Assembly (NCBI GenBank): GCA_973895155.1
Contig: OZ316894.1
Span: 24,366,001 to 24,430,000, forward strand
Reading direction: 5' to 3'
DNA length: 64,000 bases
From: Marsupella aquatica
Lineage: Eukaryota > Marchantiophyta
Program-made: the position numbers and the translations under genes
Shown here: positions 1 to 10,027 of the stretch, piece by piece
How the letters are laid out: every line of letters begins with the position of its first letter
Position numbering within the stretch: the stretch's first letter is position 1
The notes under the pieces: model-generated
Database searches by the model: none
What the model was told of the DNA's origin: nothing
Seen by the model: the letters and a program-made list of their open reading frames with translations, nothing else

Positions 1-1539
1 GACGGCAGGCCATGCCTGTGTGTTTTGGGGGGGGGGGAGGGTGGGTTTGGAAAGGGACGCTGCGACGAGGGAATGGACTCGAGAAGAGCAACTCGATCAG
101 GCCAGCGATAGTCCTAGGGAACTCTCGTCCCCAGGGAGGAAATCTCCCTACAAGGTAGAGCCAAAGGAATCCAAGCCCGCACCGATCCCTCTGTGGACGG
201 CTGGCGGGCAGTTGACAGAAGGGAGAAATTTCGATCCTATCTGCAACATAGACTTTCCTGGAATTCAGTGATGGAAGGGACTTACCTGGTCTAGATGAGA
301 GATCCAACTGAACTCGCTACGGACGTTGCCAGATGAGAGGTACTCAAACCTACAGCGAGAACACTAATCGCGGGCTGCCCCACTAGAAGACACTAGGGTG
401 ATGTAGAGGAGAACAAAAGAGATGGCGGAGACCATAATAGACGCAGACAGAAAGAGAGGACCATACACGTTCCAATGAAGACAACCTGGCAACAGAAGGA
501 GAAACAACTAAACTGACAGCGACAGAAGAGATAAATTAGTCTTCAACGTATTCGTTGCACACAAAGGTCCAGCCACCCACCGCATTAGAGTGGAATAGAA
601 CGGCTCCAAGAGAAGAATTTGGCTTCATTAGAGAGGCAAAGAGAGGCCTTTCTCACGCTTGCCAAGCTAGATGAGTCCTTTAATATTCATCCCGAAATGT
701 TCATAATAGAATTGGAAGTATTGGAATATAACGTAACGGCAGAAGAGGGTGGATGGAGAAGTTCTCCAATGAAATTGACGGTGAGGGAGAAAAGGTGGGG
801 CAGTACCAGCCTAGAAATCAAAAGCCAGTCTTGAATCCCGCAGTCGGCATTGGGTATATGAGAAGCTCGGGGAGTGGCGAGCTTGGATTGGACTGGGGGT
901 AGCTCTGCGTCATTTTGGGTGGAGTGCAGACATAGGAATATTGTAGGGTGGGTCGTTGACGCGGTGGGTCCTTGCTTCCGTGCTTTTGCCGTGGTTCTGG
1001 TACGTCTTCAGTGGTCTCCTCGGCTTGCTGGCTGGCCTTCCTGGTAGTGGTGGTGGTGGTGGTGCTGTCAGCGACCTCGTTTCGTCTCCCTTCTTGTTTC
1101 CCTCCATTGGTGCACAGTTCTGCCATTTTTGCAAGTGAACATTTGTCAATTTGCGACAGAATGTCGTGTAATTCACTTCATGAACAAAGTTCATCGGGTT
1201 TCCAGAGAATTCAGAAGAGGCATTCAAAAGGCAGCTTGATATTGGAACTACGAAGATGATCCATGACGCGATATTCCCTAGTCACTACCAGCTCGACAAC
1301 ATACAGACTGAGGAAACCATCTCCTCAAATCTACGTTTCCAGCAATCAGGTGAAGGGGCTGCTCGTTGAAAGCGCTCCGTAGATTGTGGAGAGTCTATCG
1401 AGCATAGCGCGTCACAGTGTTTCAATAATCAAGCCGTTCTTTTGTCTGTTCCTTGGTAAATTCCCCTCCTCAAACTACTCCAATTCATGTTGAATTTCGG
1501 ATAGCACCTGGCGAAACGGAACTATTTGATGGGACTCCA
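1..1539. other. Intergenic stretch, nothing supported
   Basis: Only short overlapping open frames on both strands around 820-1260, which are low in complexity (glycine, valine or threonine runs from a GGT-rich stretch near 1050). I see no conserved domain, no splice-linked exon series and no repeat unit until about 1540. Confidence 0.5.
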
Positions 1540-2650
1540 AATCGTGGAAGCTGCTGCTCTAGTTTCCATTTCTGCATTTCCCCATAGCACAGTCATCCTT
1601 GTCCTAAACATCCTCTGATATTTCCATTCTCAAAGCAGCAGTGAATCGAAAGAAAAAACTGGACGGATCTCACCGAACCAAGATGACCACGATTCACCAC
1701 CTTCCTCTACGCTCTGAGGCGAACGGATCAGTCTAAGGTGAAATTTGTCCCCAGCTCTGCATTTCCACACCCCAGAGCCATCCTTCTCCTACGAATCCTC
1801 CGATTTCCCCTTTCTTAGAACAACAGGGGATAGCAAAAGAAAAGTGGATTCAACAACAAAGAAATCCATGATTCAGCGCCTTCCTCTAAGCTCCGACGCA
1901 AACGGATAATCTATTCGAGAAGTGAAACTCGTTCCTACCTCCGCATTTCCACAGCGCAGAGCCAGTTGTTGAGGTCCTCAGCTAATTTTGCACAGTTCAC
2001 ATGCAACACTTCAAATCAGTGTATTACTCAACACTTAATGTTTTGCTAAAGACGATCGTGTTCCTTAATAGGGCCTCCATCTAAGAATCCTTTGATTCCC
2101 CATTGTCAAAACAACAAGGGATAGCAAGCGAAAACAGGATTCCACAAACCAAGATGTCCACGATTCAGCGGCTACCTTTAAGCTCCAAGGCGAACGAATC
2201 AGTGTAAGATTTGAGAAGTGAAATTCGTTCCTACCTCTACATTTCCACACCCCAGAGCCATCCTTTCCCTAAAAATCCTCCGATTCCCCTTTCCCAGAAC
2301 AACAGAGGATAGCAAGAAAAAACTGGATTCAGCAAACCAAGAAGTCTACGATTCAGCGCCTTCCTTTCAGCTTCGAGGCGAGCGGATTAGTCTAAGATTC
2401 GAGAAGTGAAAGAACTTCCCACCTCTGCATATATTTCCACAGCGCAGAGGCATCTCCTCCTAAAAATCCCCCGATTCCCACTTTCTCATAACAACAGCGG
2501 ACAAAAAAAGAAAACTGGATTCAAACCAAGAAGTCCACGATTGAGCGCCTTCCTCTAGGCTCCGAGGTGGACGAATCAGTCTAAGATTCGAGAGACAAAA
2601 TTTGTTCCCAGCTCTGCATTTCCACACCGCAGAGCCATCCGTTCTCCATC
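1540..2650. repeat. Tandem satellite-like array, unit about 187 bp
   Basis: A shared core (tgcatttccaca followed by a cagagccatcc-like string) recurs at about 1572, 1756, 1943, 2237, 2427 and 2615. The spacing is 184-190 bp except for one 294-bp gap, where about 105 bp of unrelated AT-rich sequence (about 1968-2075) interrupts a unit. Each unit also carries a diverged block ending in a 'gattcagcgccttcct' type string. Copies are clearly diverged, so the array is old. Short open frames inside it on both strands are by-products of the repeat. Confidence 0.8.
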
Positions 2651-2938
2651 TCGTGATAATGCATCATGTCCACCCATGGCAGTCTCTCCCGGATCACAAT
2701 TTCCACCCATGGTAGTCTCTACGGATCACAATGCCTGCATGGAGCAAAGAAAGATGCTAATTGACACTTTACCAATTCACGATTGAAATCCCTCTGCCAC
2801 GGAACAAAATAAGAATTATCAATTTCAAAATTGGGGCGCTAGCGCCATTTTCCAAATCAAGTAGAGTACACTTCAACGATCTTTATAATTACATTTTCCA
2901 AGTGAGATGAAGATCAATGGTGCGGGCCAGTTGCTGCG

Positions 2939-3041
2939 GTGTCGATCCATGGCCTCCAAGCCACTTGCTGAAGCGTCGATCGATCCATGGCCTCCAGGCC
3001 ACTTGCAGAAGTGTCGATCCATGGCCTCCAGGCCACTTGCA
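2939..3041. repeat. Minisatellite, 3 copies of a 35-37 bp unit
   Basis: The string gtcgatccatggcctcc followed by a 'ccacttgc' block starts at about 2941, 2976 and 3013. It lies just upstream of the damaged gene at 3085-4438 and may be part of its leader. Confidence 0.75.
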
Positions 3042-3084
3042 CCATTCCATAAAGTAAGTTTGAAATACTTTGGGCTCATTTTCA

Positions 3085-4438
3085 ATGGCTGAGCCCTGGC
3101 TTATCCAACGAGCAGTAGAGGGGAGACAAGTCGACATAATTGATTTGGATCTGTATCCGGACCCTCCTCCTCCAGCAGTTGTGTCTCCTCCTCCTTCCTG
3201 TCCAGGCACGCCTCCCCAACCTGCTGAAAAAAGACTTCTATCATGAGGAAACGTAGCTTCAGTCAAGACACTGTTCACAGTGGCAAAAAGTTAGGGAGAG
3301 ATACTTTTGTCAATACTGTTAGAAACTCTCAAACTAGTTCCAGTCAGCGAGGGTCCCTTGAGAGTACAAATCCTGACGGCTCTCCTAGCCCACCGTTACA
3401 TTCTTCTGGAGATGCACGTGCTTGTTCAAAGGGTCAGGTGCCATTTCAAACAACGTTGCCATCTTCTGGGAATCCACGCACTTTTCTAGCAGATCAGGTG
3501 CCCGAGGCAAGCACTGCGCATGCAGAGATTCCACACATGGAGGTTACACAGCAGAAGTCATTGGTAAATGCTGGCGAGCGGATACAACTTCAACTTTTGA
3601 GGGGAGAGATCAAGCAAGCACAAGAGACTATTCAGTTTTTACTCAAAGCAAATCAAAGTGCATTGAAGGATAGCGAAGAACCGCCTGCTCACTGTAACCC
3701 GAGAATTTTGAAGAGAATTTCGAACTCTGTTGTCAGCCACCTGCTCTTGGAGAAAGAGCTACTCTATCCTACAGAGGATATTCAGCAAGAGGCATTGCTG
3801 CATGAATTTGGAATTTCTATTGAAGACAAGAAATCTCGTGATGAATTCGTTAGAGCCTGGAACAACAATACCAGCCAACCAAATTTCAGAGCAATCATGA
3901 AAGATGCAATGAGGAGGAGAAAAGGATCGCTCACAAAGGTAAGCTTTCAACAAGATCAGAAGTAAAATACTATTCACTCTCCTTATGTTGTATAATTATT
4001 CTAAAATTCTAGTACTATTTTATTTTGCAGAGTCTCAGAGATGAGCTGTATCAACAATTGGGAGTCAGGAAGTATCACAGAGGATCAACTTTATAGGAGA
4101 AAGAATATTTCATAAAAGAACTACAGGTCCACAAGCACAATGACGCATGGAGAACCTCTGAGTCAGATGGAATATGGGACCCTTGGGGTTCTTTAGCAGT
4201 GCATGCTGCCATTTCCAAGGCAATCTTTGCAGTTCACTATATCCCGTCTGACATAATTTCACTGTCTCTTGATCTGGCTGCTTTCATATTTTATGTGCTG
4301 ACTTTGGCTATGGAGGACCGGAATCTACAGGGCAACGAAAGACTTACTCTGGCAGGCGAGTTGGAGGAAATGTCGCAGAAAATTGTTGAGTGGGAGCCAT
4401 ATATGAAGCGCATAGCAATTAAGTGTCCTGACGCTTAG
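3085..4438 (+). pseudogene. Unrecognised two-exon gene with a frameshift and an in-frame stop
   Basis: I do not recognise the family. A 53-codon frame starts at ATG 3085, is proline-rich (DPPPPAVVSPPPS) and stops at 3244-3246. It overlaps the ATG at 3243 of a 232-codon frame that ends in a good donor (AAG|GTAAGC, last exon base 3938). A TTTTGCAG acceptor opens exon 2 at 4031 in phase, and that exon reads to a stop at 4438 except for one TAG at 4094-4096. The simplest reading is one protein of about 420 residues with a one-step frameshift near 3243 and one nonsense codon. The C-terminal half looks helical and folded: a charged segment ending in MRRRKGS, then a hydrophobic stretch from about 4199 to 4310. 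Alternatively the upstream frame is a separate uORF overlapping the main start. No transposase motif is visible. Confidence 0.55.
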
Positions 4439-6164
4439 TATGACAAGAAGCTGATGTATGAACCTGACAAGTTACTTTTCTGAAAAATAAAATAGGCCAA
4501 CAATTTACAACTAGTCAGTTGATAGCTATAATTTGCGAGTAGATAGTGGACCTACTTTAGTTGTATCTACTTACTGTTGCAAACCAGATAAACTCTGCGT
4601 ACTTGTCATTTTCTTTTTGTTCAGTTGTTATTCTCTGTTGCAAATCCAGAAAATCAAATAAAAATCAAATAAAGATCAATATGGTCTGAACCTACTATAT
4701 CTATCTCCTTCACTTTGCAAAATGATTCCTTGCAGTAAAGGTCCCGCAAAGAATAGATTGCATGCTGGATCTTTCTCTGCAGTGCGGATCTCCATTTGAG
4801 ATTGCTGTAGAAGATTGTGGCAAGTTACCAGTCTCATCATCATTGGTGCCATCACTATGAAAATGAACACAGTCTTTGATCTCCTTTTGTAGACGTCCAT
4901 GTAGAGTGAAAATTAACAGTGAATCTTTTCAGGTTCCACTGCCAAAATGAAACGCCCTTCTCTCGCTCTTGCTTTTACCTGCATGCTAAACCTTTTGTTG
5001 CTCGGTGAATGACTCCAATTCTCTGGTTGTCTGTACAAATCCTCCACTCCTCATAGCCTTCCCTTTCACTATTACACGACCGTGGATAGATGACAACAGC
5101 CTCTCTTTTCTGAATTCTGATTTCAGTCAAACTCTCAACTCCCACACAGGCTAGCTGTCGCCTGGTGGGCATCATATAAAACAATACCAGTGCATCATTT
5201 CCAGTTCACTTGCTGGATTGTTCAAGTTTTTGCTGGGTAGACACTATAGTAGGGCAGGCAAAATATAGGACTATTTTAAATGGACACGTGCATCAGCTTT
5301 TCAGATCCTTCAATGTCAGCTTTCCCCGTCATGCCTGCATGCCAAAGCAAAATTGGGTTAGCGTGAACTTAAATATCTTGCCCACCAACTACTGTAGACT
5401 TTTTTTAATTAGAAGTTTAACAGGCACTAGACTGACACATACATCAGGCATGCAGGAAGAGCAATTCGGAATATCATGGGAGATGCTCAGCGTGCAAAAA
5501 TTACATTGACATGATGGACAAAGGGGAAGGACATCGAGGATCTTTAGAATCTTAGAATACAAAGTTGAGACCGTCCATACTCAAAAGCAGTTTTGTGCCA
5601 GTTGCTCAAAGGTTTAGGGTTTGTGTGCCGCACAAGTTGGAATACACCCGGCCAGAGCAACCACAGTAGGAACAATCTAACATTCCAACAATCTAACTCC
5701 ACGCAGTTCGATGTTCATTGCAATAATAGCTTCTGCCTGTCTGGAATTCATTTTTGACACCGAACACAAACAGATCGGCGCCGGACTGATTCTTCATCCG
5801 GACAAAGAGATTAGATACTCTAAATGAATCTTGAGTGGTCCAATTTGCCCTCGCATTTAGAGCACACGTACAATGTAATCTACTCTGTCTCAGCGCATCT
5901 TCCCGCACGAAAACCCTCATGCATTCCATTGTCCATCTAGCCATGCAAACAATTCAAAGCGAACAGCGAGTTACTGTCACTGATTGCTATTGTCACATTC
6001 GCCTATTTGTGCAAGAGCGTTTTGGCATCAAAATCTTTCAAGGACCCATGAAGGACCAATTTTGAGCTCAAAAAACTTGACCGGGAGGTAGAAAATCTGA
6101 AAGTATGCTCTACGTGTTATAAAAGCAGATTTATTCCCTGCACTCTTTTTGCACGTCAAAGCGG
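4439..6164. other. Intergenic stretch, nothing supported
   Basis: AT-rich sequence with short unrelated open frames on both strands. A telomere-like 'gtttagggttt' (plant telo-box type) occurs near 5611, but no gene start was found next to it. Confidence 0.45.
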
Positions 6165-6275
6165 CTCTTCCGGACGTCAAGACGGCCCTTCCGGACGTCA
6201 AGACGGCCCTTCCGGACGTCAAGACTACAATTCGTCGCTCATGCCCGAGACGGCCCTTCCAAATGTCAAGACGCC
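6165..6275. repeat. 21-bp tandem repeat (cttccggacgtcaagacggcc)
   Basis: Three near-identical 21-bp units plus a fourth diverged copy after a 30-bp gap. The unit is a multiple of three, so it yields repetitive peptides in several frames. It leads into the G-rich tract at 6300-6370. Confidence 0.8.
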
Positions 6276-6299
6276 CGTCGGGGGCGGCCAACGGGGCTG

Positions 6300-6370
6300 C
6301 GCTCTTTGTAGTAGGAGGGGGAGGGGAGGGGGAGGAGGGGGAGGGGGAGGAGGAGGAAGGGGCGAAGCAA
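6300..6370. repeat. G-rich low-complexity tract (GGGAGG-type)
   Basis: Runs of gggagg, ggagggg and gaggagg over about 70 bp, with G on the plus strand. The pattern could form G-quadruplexes. The 178-codon frame across 6241-6777 is low-complexity arginine, glycine and glutamate and is not treated as a gene. Confidence 0.6.
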
Positions 6371-7034
6371 GGAGTTTAGGGGAATTGGAGTTGAGGGCCG
6401 CACGACGACGGCAACGTGGAGAGGAAGTCGGGAGGAGGAGGAGGAGCAGCTGCGAGGGTGAGGAAGGAAAAATGCAGCACAAGGAGGAGCAGTGTCAAAA
6501 TGGACGAGCCGGTGCAGCAGCAGCAACCTCAGTACTAGTCCAACTTAGACGACGAAGAGGAAGGGAAGGAGGAAGGGCGGGGCAGAGGAGGACGAGGAGT
6601 TCAACTACTTTGACTACTTCGACCACCACTTCGGCCACTTGGAGAACTTGGAGAACACAGGCTGTAATCCTTGCGTTGCATACTCAGTCGGTGTGTATGC
6701 AATTGTCAAGGCATCGGGCGTTGATTGAAGGGGTGCTTTCTAGTCTGTCTCAACCCGATGAGCAACATATACTTTGAGGACACAAGACGACTTAAAGTTC
6801 ATAGGTTACAACCACGGTAGCTAGCATAGTTTGACAGCGATAGACGGTGAGAATCTATCATGAGCTAACATTCACGATATCAGAGGAGAGACCAGATTTC
6901 ATAACAAGCTTATTTTAGCCTACATGTGCCAAGTCTGTAGATGCCTCTGACAGGGGCTTGCGGACGACAGTCATGGTCGGAGATCTTGACTTCAAGACGA
7001 GAAGGAACATTTGAACAAAGGTCAAATAAAGGGC

Positions 7035-7301
7035 CAGTTTCTTCCACATCTGACGCGAGATGCTGGGCACGGGATTGGAATCGAGTTCAACGAATCGAAC
7101 ATGACATTGTCTGTGAGCAATGATGGAGTCCTGCTGAAAGCGGGCATGGTGTTCAATGTCGTGCTTGGGTTCCAAGAGGTGGTGGATCCAACGACAAGAA
7201 AGTTCTCGATGCTGTTGGCCGATACCGTAGTAGTTTTGGCCAAGGGGCCTCAGATTCTCACTGGCATGTGTGGGAAGTCCCTTGCACACATTCTGCTTTA
7301 G
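7035..7301 (+). pseudogene. SPT16 (FACT complex) fragment, aminopeptidase-like domain
   Basis: The frame ending at 7301 contains LTRDAGHGIGIEFNES, AGMVFNVVLGFQE and KFSMLLADTVVV. These follow the order and spacing of the C-terminal half of the M24 peptidase-like domain of the histone chaperone SPT16, as I know it from plants and yeast (LT..G.GIG.EFRES, K.MVFNVSLGF, FSLLLADTV). Only about 85 residues are present. A stop follows directly where the family continues for several hundred residues, and no matching exons were found upstream or downstream. It reads as a captured or duplicated fragment, perhaps a retrocopy or transposon-carried piece. The preserved frame suggests it is fairly young. 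The functional SPT16 gene must lie elsewhere. Confidence 0.7.
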
Positions 7302-8480
7302 TCCTCGTTTGTCTTTCGCGCCTTTGTATGATTTTTAGTTCTTTTTGTATACCAAAGTGAGTCCTCTTTAGAAGGCATTATCCCATATTAGCAAAGAGGG
7401 CATTATTGAATACTACTCTATGCTGCATTGTAGAGAAGATATTGAGACAAGATATTGAGAGTAAGAGCTAGAGAAGATTTCAGCCATCGTTAAGTCCTGT
7501 TCAGCTACGAATCACGGAATGTAGCAGGTGAATATCCTCACTTTCAGAATGTTGATTGGACTGATTGATTAGTTGATTGATTCACTTACAGTTCAAGTCC
7601 CTCTCCCTCCCTAGCTCCAAGTAGGTGGCTTTGATGCCTCGCTTTCGAATAAGAGAGGGGCTTGGACAATGCGAGCTAGCTTCCGAGGAAAGGAAATAGA
7701 CTGAGGAGAGAGGGAGAGAGACCGATAGAGACACAGAAGTGGACAAATTGGTCGGCTGGACTGCACAGTTCACGTTGCAGACATGACACTTTCCGAGACT
7801 AGCGGTGTCTAGTATTAGCTTGGAAAATTTTAACCTCTTGCTGGTGGAGGGAGCGCGGGCGTCAGAGCCGTCTTGCAGTGATACAGTCCTCTAGAATTCG
7901 AAGGTCACTCAGGTTTAAGGCTACCGAAAGAAAGGAGAGCGAGCGGATGATGGAATGGATGGATTCTCTGGAGTCCTGCGCCAAAATGCCAACGAGTGTC
8001 CAATATGCAATGCTCTACTCTAGCATCCGATGGGCTCCTCGCCGTCAGGTAATTTAACCCTTGACTGTCAACATCCATAGGACACGGAACGTCCGACAGA
8101 AAGGAGGAAATGAGTGACGCGATGCTTGCGGTAGTAACGAGAATGGACGAGAGTGTACCGCACGGTAGTGGTAAGAGAGACAATTCCCGACGAGAGAGTC
8201 TATGCGATGAAGCAATATTTCGGGGTCCTCAGGGTAGTGGGATGCAACCGATTGAGAGGAAGATCCCTGCTAAATCTTATACCAGGGAGTGAGTGAGAGG
8301 TGCCGGCATTGCTCACAGGCGGGTTCACCTAGTGAGTTGACTCGCGGTTGCTCAGACATTGCATTTGGTTTTGCAAGCAAGGTGATGAGATCGAGGTTCC
8401 GGCATTCTGAACGGAACGGACAGACCTAGAGTGGTGCCAGTCGGTCTCCCTTCGGCCGCCGAACTTGGAATCGACAAGTA
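7302..8480. other. Intergenic stretch, nothing supported
   Basis: Short open frames on both strands without recognisable motifs. A purine-rich patch lies around 7700-7730. Confidence 0.4.
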
Positions 8481-8482
8481 TG

Positions 8483-8640
8483 GCAGAGGTCGAGGAGATG
8501 CAAGCGCAGAGGTCGAGGAGATGCAAGATGTTGGTACTGCAAGCGGTACCAGCAAAGGATATATGCTGCAGATTTCTTTCTCACTAGGGTGGCAAAGGGC
8601 TTTCCCTCAAAGCAAGAGAGGTCGAGGAGATGCAAGCGCG
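8483..8640. repeat. Minisatellite, gcagaggtcgaggagatgca unit
   Basis: Two adjacent 23-24 bp copies (8483-8529) and a third copy at about 8617-8640 after unrelated sequence that contains a small palindrome (ggtactgcaagcggtacc). Confidence 0.7.
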
Positions 8641-9351
8641 TTCAATAAGTAATAATATTCTTTTCGAGTGCAAGGGATGCGGAAGCTGCAAGCGAGAGAG
8701 AAATGTTGCTACGGGAGGGCCGAGCTCCAGTTTGCAATTTTGCACAGGTCTCGAGTCAAGCGGTCGAGTGAAAATCGACGAAGAGACAAGGTTAGGAAAG
8801 GGTTTAGAATATTTTAATGTGAAGGTAAGTGGATCGAATTTGGTGGCAAACTCCCTGAATTCTTCACAAGTTTGTGGACCACTGCATGGTACGGGCTGCT
8901 TATAATTGGAACATCGATATATCTCCTTTTTCTCTAGGAGCTCGATGACAGGTTAGAGCGCGTCAAGGAGAGGTCAAGATGAAGTATCTGACTAGGAGCC
9001 CAAGTCAAAAGGAGACGCTATGGGCAAGAGCCGGACGTCAGATCCTACGGCAAAATTGTTGTCCGTCCGTCCACAGGGAGAAATCACACGGGATAGGGAA
9101 GAAACCGGGCGAGATTCTTACCTTTTTCAATTGCCATGATAGCCGGGAGTTCCGATTTCTGTGCTTCGCCTTGATAGAATGCTTCAATTAGATGTAGTAG
9201 CGAACAAAACGAGAGAGCGTGTAGTCGTATAGCTAAGATTTATTTCCGGGAGCTTGCGAAAATGCTTTGACCTGGTTGCAAACGACTTGAGAACAAGACA
9301 GAGTGTTTAATAGAGCTCAGATTGCGCGGAGCTTTAACAACCTGCAGTTGC

Positions 9352-9570
9352 GAACGAATTGATGAATGAAACGAGGGCTCCCAAATAGTGAGCACAATGA
9401 CAGGTAACGCTACTGCATACTCAGCGAGAGACACCGCTACTGCACCAATGCTATTGCACATAACTATGCGTCCTACTGTAGGTGCGAACAAATTGACTAA
9501 TCCAACGAGCGCTTCCAAAGAGTGAGCACAGCGAGAAGTAACGCTACTACATCAACACAACAGCGAGAAC
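9352..9570. repeat. Diverged tandem duplication, period about 131 bp
   Basis: The block from 9352 (gcgaacgaattgatgaat) recurs from 9483 (gcgaacaaattgactaat). Both copies share a 'gtgagcaca' step and a 'gtaacgctact' step downstream. Confidence 0.6.
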
Positions 9571-10027
9571 AACACTCGTGCATGATACCGATGGCCAATT
9601 TGCTTCCGTGCAATGTATGACACTGTTCAATTAGTGACAGATAGACGTTGCTTTTTCTGCAGAGGCGGACATCAGAAGGTGGGTATGTGATGTGATTTAT
9701 TAGTGCAACCAAAGGATTGGTCTATAATTAGTCACATCGCGGACTCAGGTGCATCATCAGGTGACTTAAGGTGACTCCCTAAGTAATTCATTGAAAAATT
9801 TCCAATTTTGTATTCAGTTCAACAGCAACAGTTTCTCAGTTCAACAAAAGTAGTTACTCAATAGTGGAAGGTCAGAAGAAATTTAGAAAAAGGAAGTCTT
9901 GGTGAAAGAGAGCCATGAATATTTTATGAGCTTCAAATGAATGTAATCAACAATAAGTATCGATGTGCAGAGTAGTGGTTTTAATACACTATTGATTTTA
10001 TACTGTGTAGGGACAACAGGATTTTTG

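Noticed and set aside
818-1259. Several overlapping 60-105 codon frames on both strands
   Set aside because: Low-complexity sequence from a GGT-rich stretch; no motif and no conservation pattern.
6241-6777. 178-codon plus-strand frame, and overlapping minus-strand proline-rich frames
   Set aside because: Composition is driven by the G-rich tract and the 21-bp repeat; no conserved domain.
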